Shown piece after piece: positions 9,373 through 18,874 of a stretch of 64,000 nucleotides of DNA (its first letter is position 1; the number at the start of each line of letters is the position of its first letter). Source of the DNA: Candidatus Reidiella endopervernicosa (GTDB taxonomy: Bacteria > Pseudomonadota > Gammaproteobacteria > GCF-013343005); contig NZ_CP054491.1 in the NCBI RefSeq assembly GCF_013343005.1, positions 2,090,501 through 2,154,500 on the forward strand, read 5' to 3'. The translations under genes and the position numbers were made by a program. The notes under the pieces are model-generated. The model made no database searches. It saw only the letters and a program-made list of their open reading frames with translations, and had not been told where the DNA came from.

Positions 9373-9650
9373 CTGACCGCCATGGAGAGCGAAGTGAGGG
9401 CGGTTAGTCCCCGATAGTCGACGCCGTCTGTATATTCGTAGTTGAGAGCGCGAGCGAACGACGGAGAAGATGCAGCAGCGGCTTTATGTCGGCGTAGAGT
9501 CACTGAGGGAGTTGTGTAGAGCCGCGAAGAGGTGATTACGCAACGTACGCAGGACGTCGGGGCGCCGCAGGCATAAACGGTCGCGTGAAGTTTTGCTGTT
9601 TGCTTGGGCTTGGATGCCCAAAACAAACTTTCGCAAAAATAGCGACTCCC
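9373..9650 (+). mobile_element. CG-flanked short mobile element, copy 3 (intergenic)
   Basis: 278 bp, CG at 9371-9372 and 9651-9652. It lies between the SRAP-like gene and the IscR-like regulator, about 130 bp upstream of the tandem repeats of that promoter, so it breaks no gene. Confidence 0.9.
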
Positions 9651-9783
9651 CGGTTTTATGTGGCAATTGTTAAACATTGTCACAACGATGTGTCCTGAGG
9701 TTACAAATCCCCTCTTTTTTGTCTTTATTTACTAGTAGAAGGGTCGTAAAGAGTGGCCGTAAGGCGCTGTTATTGCAGGTAAT

Positions 9784-9813
9784 TAACATTCTGTAACATC
9801 TTGTAACACTATG
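9784..9813. repeat. three tandem 10-bp repeats, possible operator
   Basis: TAACATTCTG, TAACATCTTG and TAACACTATG follow one another without a gap. A period of one helical turn puts all three on the same DNA face. They end three bases before a -35-like TTGCAA (9817), the position typical of an activator or a cooperatively binding repressor. Confidence 0.55.
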
Positions 9814-9816
9814 TTT

Positions 9817-9845
9817 TTGCAAGAAATGTTAACAATTCATAAATA
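9817..9845 (+). promoter_or_regulatory. putative sigma70 promoter of the iscR-like gene
   Basis: -35 TTGCAA (9817-9822), 17-bp spacer, -10 TAAATA (9840-9845). The resulting leader would be about 100 nt. It is directly abutted upstream by the tandem TAACA repeats. Confidence 0.45.
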
Positions 9846-9950
9846 CTGCACATTGCCTTGACGATCCCTTATCCTGATTAGTAAGTTTATATCCGAGAGC
9901 AGGGGTTGGTTATTGGTCCTGCTAAATGACACGGAACAAGGAGATTGATG

Positions 9951-10409
9951 ATGAAACTGTCGAGCAAAGGTCGTTACGCGGTTACCGCTATGATGGATAT
10001 CGCTATTCACGATCGTTATGGACCGGTTACGCTGGCCGATATCTCATATAGCCAGGGTATTTCGCTCTCATATCTTGAGCAGCTGTTTGCCAAGCTGCGC
10101 AAGCATGGGTTGGTTGAGGGGCTACGTGGACCGGGTGGTGGTTACCGTCTGGGTCGCCCGAGTAGCGATATTACAATCGATCAGATTATTACCGCTGTCG
10201 ATGAGAAGGCGAATGCAGCTCGACAGCCGACTGCAGAGGGTGAAGATCTGACCCAGACGCTGTGGAACGACCTCAGCGATCAGATCCACAACTTCCTCGG
10301 CACCATCACCCTGGCACAGTTTGTTGATCAGCCTAATGTGCAGGAGCTGGTTAAGCAGCAGGAGTTTGTGCAGGGACGGATGTATAACTATCGCAGTAGC
10401 GCCGCCTGA
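9951..10409 (+). CDS. Rrf2-family regulator, IscR-like but lacking the Fe-S cysteines
   Basis: About 152 aa, start ATG 9951 seven bases after AAGGAG (an ATG at 9948 is also possible). The N-terminal winged helix is nearly that of IscR (LSSKGRYAVTAMMDIA, GISLSYLEQLF, RGPGGGYRLGR). In the effector region IscR has Cys92, Cys98 and Cys104, whereas here the corresponding stretch reads NAARQPTAEGEDLTQTLW, shorter and without any cysteine. No isc genes follow; the next gene is convergent. It cannot hold an IscR-type 2Fe-2S cluster through those residues, so it may act as a constitutively apo-like regulator or sense another signal (inference). Confidence 0.85.
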   Translation: MKLSSKGRYAVTAMMDIAIHDRYGPVTLADISYSQGISLSYLEQLFAKLRKHGLVEGLRGPGGGYRLGRPSSDITIDQIITAVDEKANAARQPTAEGEDLTQTLWNDLSDQIHNFLGTITLAQFVDQPNVQELVKQQEFVQGRMYNYRSSAA

Positions 10410-10425
10410 AGTGGCTCTTAAGTTG

Positions 10426-10476
10426 GCGTTGAATGCAACGCTGACTGAAAGCGCCTGATAGCCCCCCTAGGGGGGC
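10426..10476. terminator. two hairpins between convergent genes
   Basis: A stem GCGTTG/CAACGC (10426-10441) is followed by a perfect 16-bp palindrome GCCCCCCTAGGGGGGC (10461-10476). They lie between the iscR-like gene and the convergent HDOD gene. No long T run follows on either strand, so termination is plausible but not proven. Confidence 0.4.
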
Positions 10477-10488
10477 AGTTAGGATCAT

Positions 10489-12228
10489 CTAGTGGCGTGC
10501 CGAGATGTGGGCAATGCCGAGCATCGCCTGCTGGCAGAAGTGTTTGAAACTTGAGTAGAGCTCTTCGTTAAGTTCACGCTTGCTCGGTTTTCGATCAGCG
10601 TAGAAAATGCCGATGGTTCTGCCAGCCACTTTGATTGGCATGGCAAAGAAGGGAGCATCGTCGACGATCTCCTTAACGCTCTCCGTCACCATTATTCTGA
10701 TGTTGTAGGGAGAGTGGGAGTCGACATAGATCGCCTCACCCGTTTCGAGTAGGTAGCGGAAGACGTTGGCGCTCTCGGGTAGTACGTCAAAACTGAACTC
10801 CTGCTTCAATTTAATCGCATCCCATCCCACCGTATAACGCGCCTTGAGCAGTTTCCGATCGGGCGTGAGCATGGCAAACAGCACTCGATCCATACCGACG
10901 CCACGTGATATTCCCTCCAGTACCATCTCAATCAGCAGATTGACGTCATTACCACTATCGATGGTAGCAGCGAGCTCGCGCAGGATGCTGAGCTACAGCA
11001 TCGGGTCGGCTTCGGGATAGTTGTCCTGTAGACCTCCCTTGGTGGTGCTTATCTCCTCTTTCTGAGGTGGCTGTTGTACCGGCTGTGGAATCAGGGTGCT
11101 GGCGTGTTGTGCACCGTACATACGGGCGATCTCAACGGCGTGTTCGGCGTTCTCCTCGACCAGTCGTTTGGTCTGATCGAGCGGCATTAACAGTAGTTCA
11201 GAGACCTTCTCTCGCTGACCGCCATGGAGAGCGAAGTGAGGGCGTTAGTCCCCGATAGTCGACGCCGTCTGCCTATTCGTAGTTGAGGCGCGAGCGAACG
11301 ACGGAGAAGATGCAGCAGCGGCTTTATGTCGGCGTAGAGTCACTGAGGGAGTTGTGTAGAGCCGCGAAGAGGTGATTACGCAACGTACGCAGGACGGTCG
11401 GGGCGCCGCAGGCATAAACGGTCGCGTGAAGTTTTTGCTGTTTGCTTGGGCTTGGATGCCCAAAACAAACTTTCGCAAAATAGCGACTCCCCGGAGCTGC
11501 TCCAGCGCCTCGGGTGTTTTCCAGCCCTGTTCAACGCTGCGAGCCAGGTCATAGCCCATGTTGATGTTACTGGTACGAGGGTTATTACCTGGGACAGGGC
11601 TGAGAGAGTGTTCGAGCAGCTCGCCAAGCTGCCACTCCTTGCAGAGACCAAAGGAGAGTTCGCGCAGTGTGAAGCCGAGCGCCGCCTGTTCAGCGCTCTC
11701 CGGGGTGGCGTCTGGCTGTTTCAGTGCTTCGTCGAGTGTCTCGCCGGCGTCACTGGCAAACGACCAGAAGGCGATTCTGCCAAGATTGTGCAGCAGGGTG
11801 GCGATGTAGACCTCTTCAGGTGACTTGTCGTTGCGTTTCTCGGCAAAGGCGCGTGCCTGAACTGCGGCATGAAACGCCTGCGCCATCTCCTGTGAGACGT
11901 GCTCCTGATTGCTCCCCTTCAACACCGATTCGATCATCGCGATTGAGAGACAGAGGCTGCGTACCGCCTCAAAACCGAGTACCACCACCGCGCGGCTGAT
12001 GGTATTGATACTGCGGCTGCCGGGGTTGTAGTAGATGTTGTTGGCGGCCTTAAGCACGCGTGCGGTCATCGACGCATCCTGCAGGATGATGCGGGCGAGT
12101 TCGGCGGCTGAGCTGTCGCTGCTGCCTGAGACGCTGGTGAGCTTGCTGGCGGTATGTGTGAAGACCGGCATCTCGGTCTCGCTCAGCTTCTGTACCCAGC
12201 TCTGAAGTTTCTCTTCGTTTGATTCCAT
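10489..12228 (-). pseudogene. HDOD-GAF signalling protein, interrupted by a mobile element and an amber codon
   Basis: The N-terminal HDOD domain spans residues 20-230 (DASMTARVLKAANN, TLLHNLGRIAFWSFA). A linker follows, and the C-terminus is a GAF-like domain (GMDRVLFAMLTPDRK ... GIFYADRK). The mobile element at 11215-11491 interrupts the region after EALEQL. Removing it with one CG gives EQLREKVSELLLMP in frame. Further on, an in-frame TAG at 10993-10995 separates DPML from LSILRELAATID. Reading frame is otherwise kept throughout, so the gene carries two independent, fairly young lesions. HDOD proteins are signalling or regulatory scaffolds; the partner is unknown. Confidence 0.8.
11215..11491 (+). 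mobile_element. CG-flanked short mobile element, copy 4 (in HDOD-GAF gene)
   Basis: 277 bp with CG at 11213-11214 and 11492-11493; antisense to its host gene. In this orientation the host frame reads about 80 codons into the element before stopping. Confidence 0.9.
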
Positions 12229-12425
12229 CTGCAGCTTTTACCGGGGACCCGGTATGAAATTGGATAGCCAGTGATGGTGCCAGAAGGTGCGCTGGTCAAC
12301 AACAGATTGAACAAGTTATTTCTGTCTGATGATCGGGATAAAGGAGAAGGAGTTAAGAGGATGTTCATCTCCTGCCTCTTCCGACTAGAGGCAAGGGGCG
12401 GCGGTATCGTATCTTTACAGGTCGA

Positions 12426-12596
12426 CTACAGCTCGAAGATCGACTTCGCAAATGGCATCAGCAGATAGGCGATAACCAGCGCTGTGATGTGGTCGCTATA
12501 CATAGTGAGGTCGGTGAATAGACTCTCAGAGATCACCGGTACCGCATCGGTTGAGAGATAGATCAAAATTGAGTTGAGGATCAGTTTTCCCATCAT
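12426..12596 (-). CDS. small hydrophobic protein, 56 aa
   Basis: ATG at 12596 (a second ATG follows directly) preceded by a strong RBS, aaggagg. It reads MMGKLILNSILIYL at the start and has a central helix ITALVIAYLLMPFAKSIF; stop TAG at 12428-12426. The hydrophobic C-terminal half suggests a single membrane helix. No family recognised. It sits in the gap between the HDOD gene and the DUF2059 gene and is the only good coding candidate there. Confidence 0.5.
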   Translation of the reverse strand: MMGKLILNSILIYLSTDAVPVISESLFTDLTMYSDHITALVIAYLLMPFAKSIFEL

Positions 12597-12818
12597 GGCT
12601 GCGCCCTCCTTACCTTTTATTTCCTTCGTTGAGTTAATTATCGGTATCCCGGCACTGAAACTTCGTGTCGTAGGTCATGGTTGCTATGTGAACCGATTCA
12701 CAGATCTCGGTATTGGCTGTCAGGAGGTGCTTAAGCTGCCTTGGGATGGGTGTGGTAGAGTGCGATCACATCTGGGTGGTATCCACCGCCTGGAAGTCGA
12801 TGGGTTTCTGGATTGTTT

Positions 12819-13280
12819 ATGAAAATCAAAGTGTTGTCGTTATTGGTGTTGCTGTTCTCTGGTTGGCAGGCACCGTTGAGTGCAGCTGGTGAGCGAGTTT
12901 CAGTTGAGCGCGCGGAGGAGATCCGAAAGCTGCTGGTGTTGACGGGGTCTGACAAGATCGGAATGCAGGTATTTAGCAGCATGATGGAGAGCAATCGTCG
13001 CAACCTGCCTCAGGTACCTGATGAGTTCTGGAATGAGGTGATTAAGGAGTTCAAGCCCGATGAGCTCATTGAGCTGGTGGTACCGATCTACGCCAAGCAT
13101 CTGACCCATGAAGAGGTAAAGGCGTTGGTGCGGTTTTACCAAAGCCCACTTGGCCGCAAATTGATCGCCGCGATGCCGGGAATCACCCGTGACAGCCTAA
13201 ATCTAGGTCAGATGTGGGGACGCAGTGTTGGTGAACGGGTCAAACGGCGGTTGATGGAGAAGGGATACATCCAGTCGTAG
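12819..13280 (+). CDS. exported DUF2059 domain protein
   Basis: 153 aa from ATG 12819. The signal peptide ends around PLSAAG (residue 25). The C-terminal half carries the DUF2059 signature ALVRFYQSPLGRKLIAAMP. The function of this periplasmic family is unknown. It lies 33 bp upstream of mrcB in the same direction and may be co-transcribed. Intact. Confidence 0.8.
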   Translation: MKIKVLSLLVLLFSGWQAPLSAAGERVSVERAEEIRKLLVLTGSDKIGMQVFSSMMESNRRNLPQVPDEFWNEVIKEFKPDELIELVVPIYAKHLTHEEVKALVRFYQSPLGRKLIAAMPGITRDSLNLGQMWGRSVGERVKRRLMEKGYIQS

Positions 13281-13313
13281 CGGATGCGAATGTCGTGAGA
13301 GAGTTTAGATAAC

Positions 13314-15659
13314 GTGGCCGCACGGAAACGATCACAGGGTAGAAAAAAGCGCGGTGGGCGGGCAAAACAGCCGCCCAAACGTTCGTTGCTGCGTGCCTTT
13401 CTGTGGCGTGCCGTTCTGATCGTACTGTTGGTGGGGGGTGGTTATACCCTCTACCTCGACTACACCGTACGCCAGCAGTTCGATGGCAAGCGCTGGGCAC
13501 TGCCGGCTACTGTCTATGCACGACCGATGGAACTCTATGTCGGTGCACCGATCGGTGCCGAGCAGTTCCATCAGGAGCTGAAACTGCTCAAGTACCGTAA
13601 TCTGGCCAATCCGACCGCAACAGGCAGCTACCTGCGCAAGTCGAATCGCTTCATCCTCACTTCACGTCCCTTCTCCTTCTGGGATGGTGAGGAGCCGAAA
13701 CAGCAGCTACGTATCAGCTTCAGTGACGGCAAAGTCTCCAAACTCACCGATGGTGCTGGGCGGTCGCTCGATCTGGTACGGCTCGATCCGCTGCAGATTG
13801 GTGGTATCTACCCCTCACATAATGAGGATCGGCTGCTGGTGCAGCTGAGCGAGGTGCCTCGCGTATTGCAGCAGGCGCTAATCGCAGTGGAGGATCGCAA
13901 CTTCCACAACCATCACGGCGTCTCACCGCTTGCAATCCTGCGTGCCGCCTGGGCCAATCTGCGTGCCGGACGGGTGGTGCAGGGCGGCAGTACCCTGACC
14001 CAACAGCTGGTAAAGAACTTCTATCTCAGTAGTGAACGCACCCTGAGCCGTAAGGCGCAAGAGGCAGTGATGGCAGTCCTGCTTGATGCCCACTACGAGA
14101 AGGATGAGATCCTTGAGGCTTATCTCAATGAGGTCTATCTGGGACAGGATCGTAGTCGTGGTGTGCACGGCTTTGGGCTTGCCGCACAGTTCTATTTCGA
14201 GAAGCGTGTTGCCGATCTGAAACTGCACGAGACCGCGCTGCTGGTTGGCATGGTCAAGGGACCCTCCTACTACAATCCGCACCGCCATCCCGAGCGGGCC
14301 AAAAAGCGACGTAACCTGGTGATCGATCTGATGCTGCAACAGGGCATGATCGATGCCAGGACAGCCGATTGGTCGCAGCGGCAGAAGCTTGGGGTGCGTA
14401 GCGGGCGCTTTAGTGGGGTGACCCAGTATCCCGCCTTTATCGGTGTGGTGCGCAGCCAGCTAAGGCGCGACTACCGTGACGAGGATCTCACCTCTGAGGG
14501 GCTACGCATCTTTACCACCATGGATCCTCAGCTTCAGAACGAGGCGGAGCGGGTGCTTAAATCGCGTGTAGAGCAGCTTGAGGCAGCGAAGGGTATTGAC
14601 AAAAACAAGCTGCAGGGTGCGGTGGTGGTCACCGGTATTGAAGGCGGAGAGCTACTGGCTGCCGTGGGCGGTCGCCATGCGCGTTACGCCGGGTTTAACC
14701 GTGCGCTGAACGCGGTACGGCCTATCGGTTCGTTGGTGAAGCCGGCGGTCTATCTGACGGCGTTGATGCAGAAACAGCGCTACACGCTCGCGACCATGCT
14801 TGAAGATAAGAAGTTTGCACTGAAGAACCACGACGGCAGCCTCTGGCAGCCACAGAACTACGACCATAAAGAGTATGGCGAGGTGCCGCTCTATGGCGCA
14901 CTGAGCCGCTCGCTCAATCTCTCCACGGCACGCCTTGGTATGACGGTGGGGCTTGATCGCGTTGCTGAGACGCTTGAGCGGCTGGGTGTCGAACGCGATA
15001 TTGACCGTTTCCCTTCGATGCTGCTCGGTACCCTGGCGCTCTCACCATTGGAGGTGACGCAGCTCTACCACACGCTGGCCAGCGGCGGTTTCCACACGCC
15101 GCTGCGCTCGATCCGTGCGGTACTCGATGTGAATGGAGAGGCGCTGCAGCGCTATTCGTTGCAGGTCGAGGCCGCCCTGCCTCCCGAGGCGATCTACCTG
15201 ACCAACACAATACTGCAGAAGGTGGTCTTGGAGGGGACAGCCCGTTCGCTGTCGTGGGCGATGCGTGCCAAGGTGAAGGCGGCGGGTAAAACGGGCACTA
15301 CCGATGATCTGCGTGATAGCTGGTTTGCCGGTTTTACCGGCAACCGGTTGGCAGTGGTCTGGTTGGGACGTGACGATAATAAACCGGCCAAGCTAAGCGG
15401 TGCCTCGGGGGCTCTGAAGGTGTGGGGTGATCTGATGGGGCGTATCGATCCTGAACCACTTGCGCTCACCCGCCCCGATTCAGTCGGTATGCACTGGATC
15501 GACCCGGAGAGTGGTCTGCGAACGCAGAAAATCTGTCCCGATGCCGTACAATTGCCCTTTATTCGCGGCACCGAACCGCGTTCGGCCGGACCCTGCGTGG
15601 GTAAGACGTTGGAGTCGGCGGTCGATTGGATTAAAGGGGTAATTGATGGTGGTCGTTAG
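13314..15659 (+). CDS. mrcB: penicillin-binding protein 1B, bifunctional glycosyltransferase/transpeptidase
   Basis: 781 aa, GTG start at 13314. A short basic cytoplasmic tail precedes one membrane helix (AVLIVLLVGGGYTLYL). A UB2H-like region follows, then the GT51 glycosyltransferase with EDRNFHNHHGV and GGSTLTQQLVKN, and a C-terminal transpeptidase with Ser in the RPIGSLVKP motif, SRSLN and KTGTTDD. It polymerises and cross-links peptidoglycan. It normally needs a lipoprotein activator (LpoB in E. coli); a small lipoprotein gene overlaps its 3' end. Fully intact, unlike the accessory genes around. Confidence 0.95.
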   Translation: MAARKRSQGRKKRGGRAKQPPKRSLLRAFLWRAVLIVLLVGGGYTLYLDYTVRQQFDGKRWALPATVYARPMELYVGAPIGAEQFHQELKLLKYRNLANPTATGSYLRKSNRFILTSRPFSFWDGEEPKQQLRISFSDGKVSKLTDGAGRSLDLVRLDPLQIGGIYPSHNEDRLLVQLSEVPRVLQQALIAVEDRNFHNHHGVSPLAILRAAWANLRAGRVVQGGSTLTQQLVKNFYLSSERTLSRKAQEAVMAVLLDAHYEKDEILEAYLNEVYLGQDRSRGVHGFGLAAQFYFEKRVADLKLHETALLVGMVKGPSYYNPHRHPERAKKRRNLVIDLMLQQGMIDARTADWSQRQKLGVRSGRFSGVTQYPAFIGVVRSQLRRDYRDEDLTSEGLRIFTTMDPQLQNEAERVLKSRVEQLEAAKGIDKNKLQGAVVVTGIEGGELLAAVGGRHARYAGFNRALNAVRPIGSLVKPAVYLTALMQKQRYTLATMLEDKKFALKNHDGSLWQPQNYDHKEYGEVPLYGALSRSLNLSTARLGMTVGLDRVAETLERLGVERDIDRFPSMLLGTLALSPLEVTQLYHTLASGGFHTPLRSIRAVLDVNGEALQRYSLQVEAALPPEAIYLTNTILQKVVLEGTARSLSWAMRAKVKAAGKTGTTDDLRDSWFAGFTGNRLAVVWLGRDDNKPAKLSGASGALKVWGDLMGRIDPEPLALTRPDSVGMHWIDPESGLRTQKICPDAVQLPFIRGTEPRSAGPCVGKTLESAVDWIKGVIDGGR

Positions 15660-16275
15660 GGGATTCATTGTTGTTGTGTTGGCAGCCTGGGTATCGGGGT
15701 GTGGAACCGTGTTCGGGTCATGCGGTTCTAGCGATGAGCGTGCGCCAGTGGTTGATCGCGGCTACCCGGTGTGGGATCTGCGCCAGCGTGATGCGCTCAA
15801 GTCGTCACGCACTTCACCTGCTGCACGTAGTCGTTCAAGTGATACCGAGGCGGTGCCGCTAGTAAGTGGTAGTGACGATGTCGTTGTCGCGACAGCCATT
15901 CCCTACACCCCCAGTCGCTCCAGTTCGAGCGGTAGCAGTGAAGCGGGCTCCACCAACAGTGCCGTGCTGGGGCTGATGAAACGTGCCAAGCAACAGCTTA
16001 ACCAGGGTGATGAGGAGGGGGCGGCCGCTTCGCTGGAGCGGGCGTTGCGGATCGAGCCGCGCAACGGAGTGCTCTGGCACAACCTTGCCGTGTTGCGACT
16101 GCGACAGCAGGATTATGGTCAGGCCGAGAGCCTTGCGCGGAAATCGATCAGCTTCTCCGGCAATAAACGTGCGCTCAAGGCGCGTAGTTGGGAACTGGTT
16201 GCTGCAGCGCGTCGTGGTAAGGGTAATGAGCAGGGTGCCCGTGCAGCAGAAAAAGAGGCGAGACGCTATGAATAA
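15646..16275 (+). CDS. TPR lipoprotein downstream of mrcB
   Basis: 209 aa from ATG 15646, overlapping the mrcB stop by 14 bp. The signal peptide carries the lipobox WVSGC. A long Ser-rich linker follows, then two TPR-like repeats at residues 105-185 (GDEEGAAASLERALRIEPRNG, LRLRQQDYGQAESLARKS). The tight overlap with mrcB suggests a role in outer-membrane-tethered regulation or assembly of PBP1b, by analogy with LpoA/LpoB. That is inference, as no Lpo family signature is seen. Confidence 0.75.
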   Translation: MVVVRGFIVVVLAAWVSGCGTVFGSCGSSDERAPVVDRGYPVWDLRQRDALKSSRTSPAARSRSSDTEAVPLVSGSDDVVVATAIPYTPSRSSSSGSSEAGSTNSAVLGLMKRAKQQLNQGDEEGAAASLERALRIEPRNGVLWHNLAVLRLRQQDYGQAESLARKSISFSGNKRALKARSWELVAAARRGKGNEQGARAAEKEARRYE

Positions 16276-16335
16276 ACGTCAAGAAATCGACCTATCTATA
16301 TGAGATTGTGGCACTATTAACGAAGCAGCAGAACG

Positions 16336-16884
16336 ATGCAACTGAATAGCGAGATCCAGCGGGAAGCCGATTTGTCCATCTACTCCGTCAATAAACTGAT
16401 CGCCGAGGCGCGCCGCATTGCGGCCGACTACCGTCGTGCGACCGGCAAGACGTTGAGCGGTGTGAGCAGTGAGATCGCCCTGCACGATGCCTGTCACCAT
16501 CTCGATCTGGAGCTGGAGAAGGAGCCTGTTAGCGGTTTTGATGCAGTGGGTCACGGCAAGCGTGACGGCCAGCGGGTGCAGATCAAGGCACGGGCGATCT
16601 TCGATGAGAAGAAGGGCGGTCAACGCATTGGTCAGCTCAAGCTCGATAAGGAGTGGGATCTGCTGGTGCTGGTACTGCTCAATGAGGATTTCGAGAGCTT
16701 CGAAATCTACGAGGCTGACCGCCAGAGCATCGAAGAGGCATTGAACGAGAACAGTTCTTCAAGCGCACGCAGTAAACGCGGTGCGATGTCGGTCGCCCGC
16801 TTTCGCAACATCGGCCACCTGGTCTGGACCCCCGAAGAGGGTGAGGTCGAGGATGACGAGGTCTGGGAAAACCGCGGGGGCTGA
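16336..16884 (+). CDS. conserved hypothetical protein (DUF6998-like)
   Basis: 182 aa. The segment GKTLSGVSSEIALHDACHHL is followed by KRDGQRVQIKARA and LDLLV-type strands (EWDLLVLVLLNEDFES). This recalls small restriction-endonuclease-fold proteins of the DUF6998 type, but no catalytic motif can be claimed. It sits between the TPR lipoprotein and yoaA on the same strand with short spacing. Confidence 0.6.
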   Translation: MQLNSEIQREADLSIYSVNKLIAEARRIAADYRRATGKTLSGVSSEIALHDACHHLDLELEKEPVSGFDAVGHGKRDGQRVQIKARAIFDEKKGGQRIGQLKLDKEWDLLVLVLLNEDFESFEIYEADRQSIEEALNENSSSSARSKRGAMSVARFRNIGHLVWTPEEGEVEDDEVWENRGG

Positions 16885-16935
16885 TCGCTGTTGTCGACTC
16901 CCTCCCTCTCTCTATCTACCCTATCTGAACTAACC

Positions 16936-18864
16936 ATGATTACCGACGCACGATCCGCACTGGCCGATGATGGCCCACTGGCTAATGCCATTGAGGGTTT
17001 CGCCCCGCGCCCACAGCAGCAGCAGATGGCCGAAGCAGTCGAACAGGCGCTGGAGAACAGTGCCCAGCTGATCGCAGAGGCTGGCACCGGCACCGGCAAG
17101 ACCTTCGCCTACCTGATCCCCGCGCTGCTCTCCGGCAAGCGGGTAATCATCTCCACCGGCACCCGCACCCTGCAGGATCAGCTCTACCACCGTGATCTGC
17201 CGACGGTGCGTGAGGCACTCGGCGTGCCGATCGAGACCGCGCTGCTCAAGGGGCGCTCCAACTACCTCTGTTACCACCGTCTCGAGACCGCCGAGAGCGA
17301 GGGACGTATCAACCACTCGCTACTCTCCGATCTGGCCAAGGTACGACGCTGGGCTGCAGGCACCCGCAAGGGCGATATCGCCGAGGTGAGCGGTGTGGCG
17401 GAGAACTCCTATATCTGGCCGCTGGTCACCTCCACGGTCGATAACTGTCTCGGTCAGGAGTGTCCTACCTATAAGGACTGTTGCGTACTCAAGGCACGAC
17501 GTGATGCACAGGAAGCAGAGCTGGTGGTGGTTAATCATCACCTGCTGTTTGCCGATATGGCACTCAAGGAGGAGGGCTTCGGTGAGCTGCTACCGGGTGC
17601 CGATGCCTTCATCCTTGATGAGGCGCACCAGCTGCCCGAGATCGCCACCATCTTCTTTGGCCAGTCACTGAGCAGTCGTCAGCTTGGAGATATCGCCCGC
17701 GACGCGATCGGCGAGTATCTGCGTGAGGGCGGCGTGCAGGGTGAAATGCCGAGTGCAATCGATTCCATCCAGAAACATGCTCGCGATCTGCGCCTGGCGC
17801 TCGGCATGGAGAGTCGACGTGCACCGTGGGCGACGGTCGCCACCGCCCCCAAGGTAGAAGAACTGCTGGCGCTGATTGAGGGCGACCTTGGACAGCTCGA
17901 GGCGTGGCTGGAGGAGGTCGCGCCTCGCGGCAAGGGACTGGAGAACTGCTGGCGTCGGGTCGCCGATGTCAGAGTGCGGTTGAAACTGCTGACCGAGAGT
18001 GATGACGAAGGCCAGATCAAGTGGTTCGAGACCCGTCCGCGTAGCTTTACCCTGCACATGACGCCACTCGATGTGGCACCGCTCTTTACCGAACGGCGTC
18101 AGCGCTACCCCAGTGCCTGGATCTATACCTCTGCGACCCTTGCCGTTGGTGAGGGTTTTGATCACTACATCTCGCGTCTTGGTCTTGATGAGGCGGAGAC
18201 GCTGCGGCTCGATAGCCCGTTTGATTACGCCAACAACACCCAGCTCTACATCCCGAAAGATATGCCAGAGCCAAGCAGCCGCGACTACACACATGCGGTG
18301 GTGGAGGCGGCGCTGCCGGTGCTACAGGCGAGTGGTGGACGCGCTTTTCTGCTCTTTACCAGCCACCGCGCACTCAAACAGGCAGCTGAATTGCTGCACA
18401 ACCGCGTCGACTTTCCGCTGCTGGTGCAGGGCGATGCACCGCGTGCTGAGCTACTCGACCGCTTCCGTCAATTAGGTAATGCGCTGCTGCTCGGCACCGG
18501 CAGCTTCTGGGAGGGGGTCGATGTACGTGGTGAGGCGCTCTCGTTGGTGATTATCGACAAGCTCCCCTTTGCCGCGCCGGACGATCCGGTGCTGAGTGCT
18601 CGCATCGATTCGATTCGTCGTAACAAGGGCAATCCCTTCATGGAGTACCAGGTGCCCACGGCGGTGATCACCCTCAAGCAGGGAGTCGGGCGGCTGATCC
18701 GAGATGTGAGCGATAGTGGCGTGTTGATGCTCTGCGATCCACGTCTCTATTCGAAGGCCTATGGCCGGGTCTTTCTCAAGAGTCTGCCGCCGATGCCACC
18801 CACCCGGGAGCTTGAGCAGGTGCAGCGCTTTTTGAAAGAGATAGTGCCGAGATTCCGCAAGTGA
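16936..18864 (+). CDS. yoaA: ATP-dependent DNA helicase of the DinG/XPD family (YoaA)
   Basis: 642 aa from ATG 16936 (a TTG at 16891 would add 15 residues unlike the family). Walker A AEAGTGTGKTFAYL, Fe-S cluster cysteines in SNYLCYHR and CLGQECPTYKDCC, DEAH box LDEAHQLPE, motif V/VI region GSFWEGVDVRGE and QGVGRLIRD. XPD-like Fe-S 5'-3' helicase that acts in DNA repair, in E. coli with HolC. Ends 10 bp before tsaB as in many gammaproteobacteria. Intact. Confidence 0.92.
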   Translation: MITDARSALADDGPLANAIEGFAPRPQQQQMAEAVEQALENSAQLIAEAGTGTGKTFAYLIPALLSGKRVIISTGTRTLQDQLYHRDLPTVREALGVPIETALLKGRSNYLCYHRLETAESEGRINHSLLSDLAKVRRWAAGTRKGDIAEVSGVAENSYIWPLVTSTVDNCLGQECPTYKDCCVLKARRDAQEAELVVVNHHLLFADMALKEEGFGELLPGADAFILDEAHQLPEIATIFFGQSLSSRQLGDIARDAIGEYLREGGVQGEMPSAIDSIQKHARDLRLALGMESRRAPWATVATAPKVEELLALIEGDLGQLEAWLEEVAPRGKGLENCWRRVADVRVRLKLLTESDDEGQIKWFETRPRSFTLHMTPLDVAPLFTERRQRYPSAWIYTSATLAVGEGFDHYISRLGLDEAETLRLDSPFDYANNTQLYIPKDMPEPSSRDYTHAVVEAALPVLQASGGRAFLLFTSHRALKQAAELLHNRVDFPLLVQGDAPRAELLDRFRQLGNALLLGTGSFWEGVDVRGEALSLVIIDKLPFAAPDDPVLSARIDSIRRNKGNPFMEYQVPTAVITLKQGVGRLIRDVSDSGVLMLCDPRLYSKAYGRVFLKSLPPMPPTRELEQVQRFLKEIVPRFRK

Positions 18865-18874
18865 GTAACGACCG

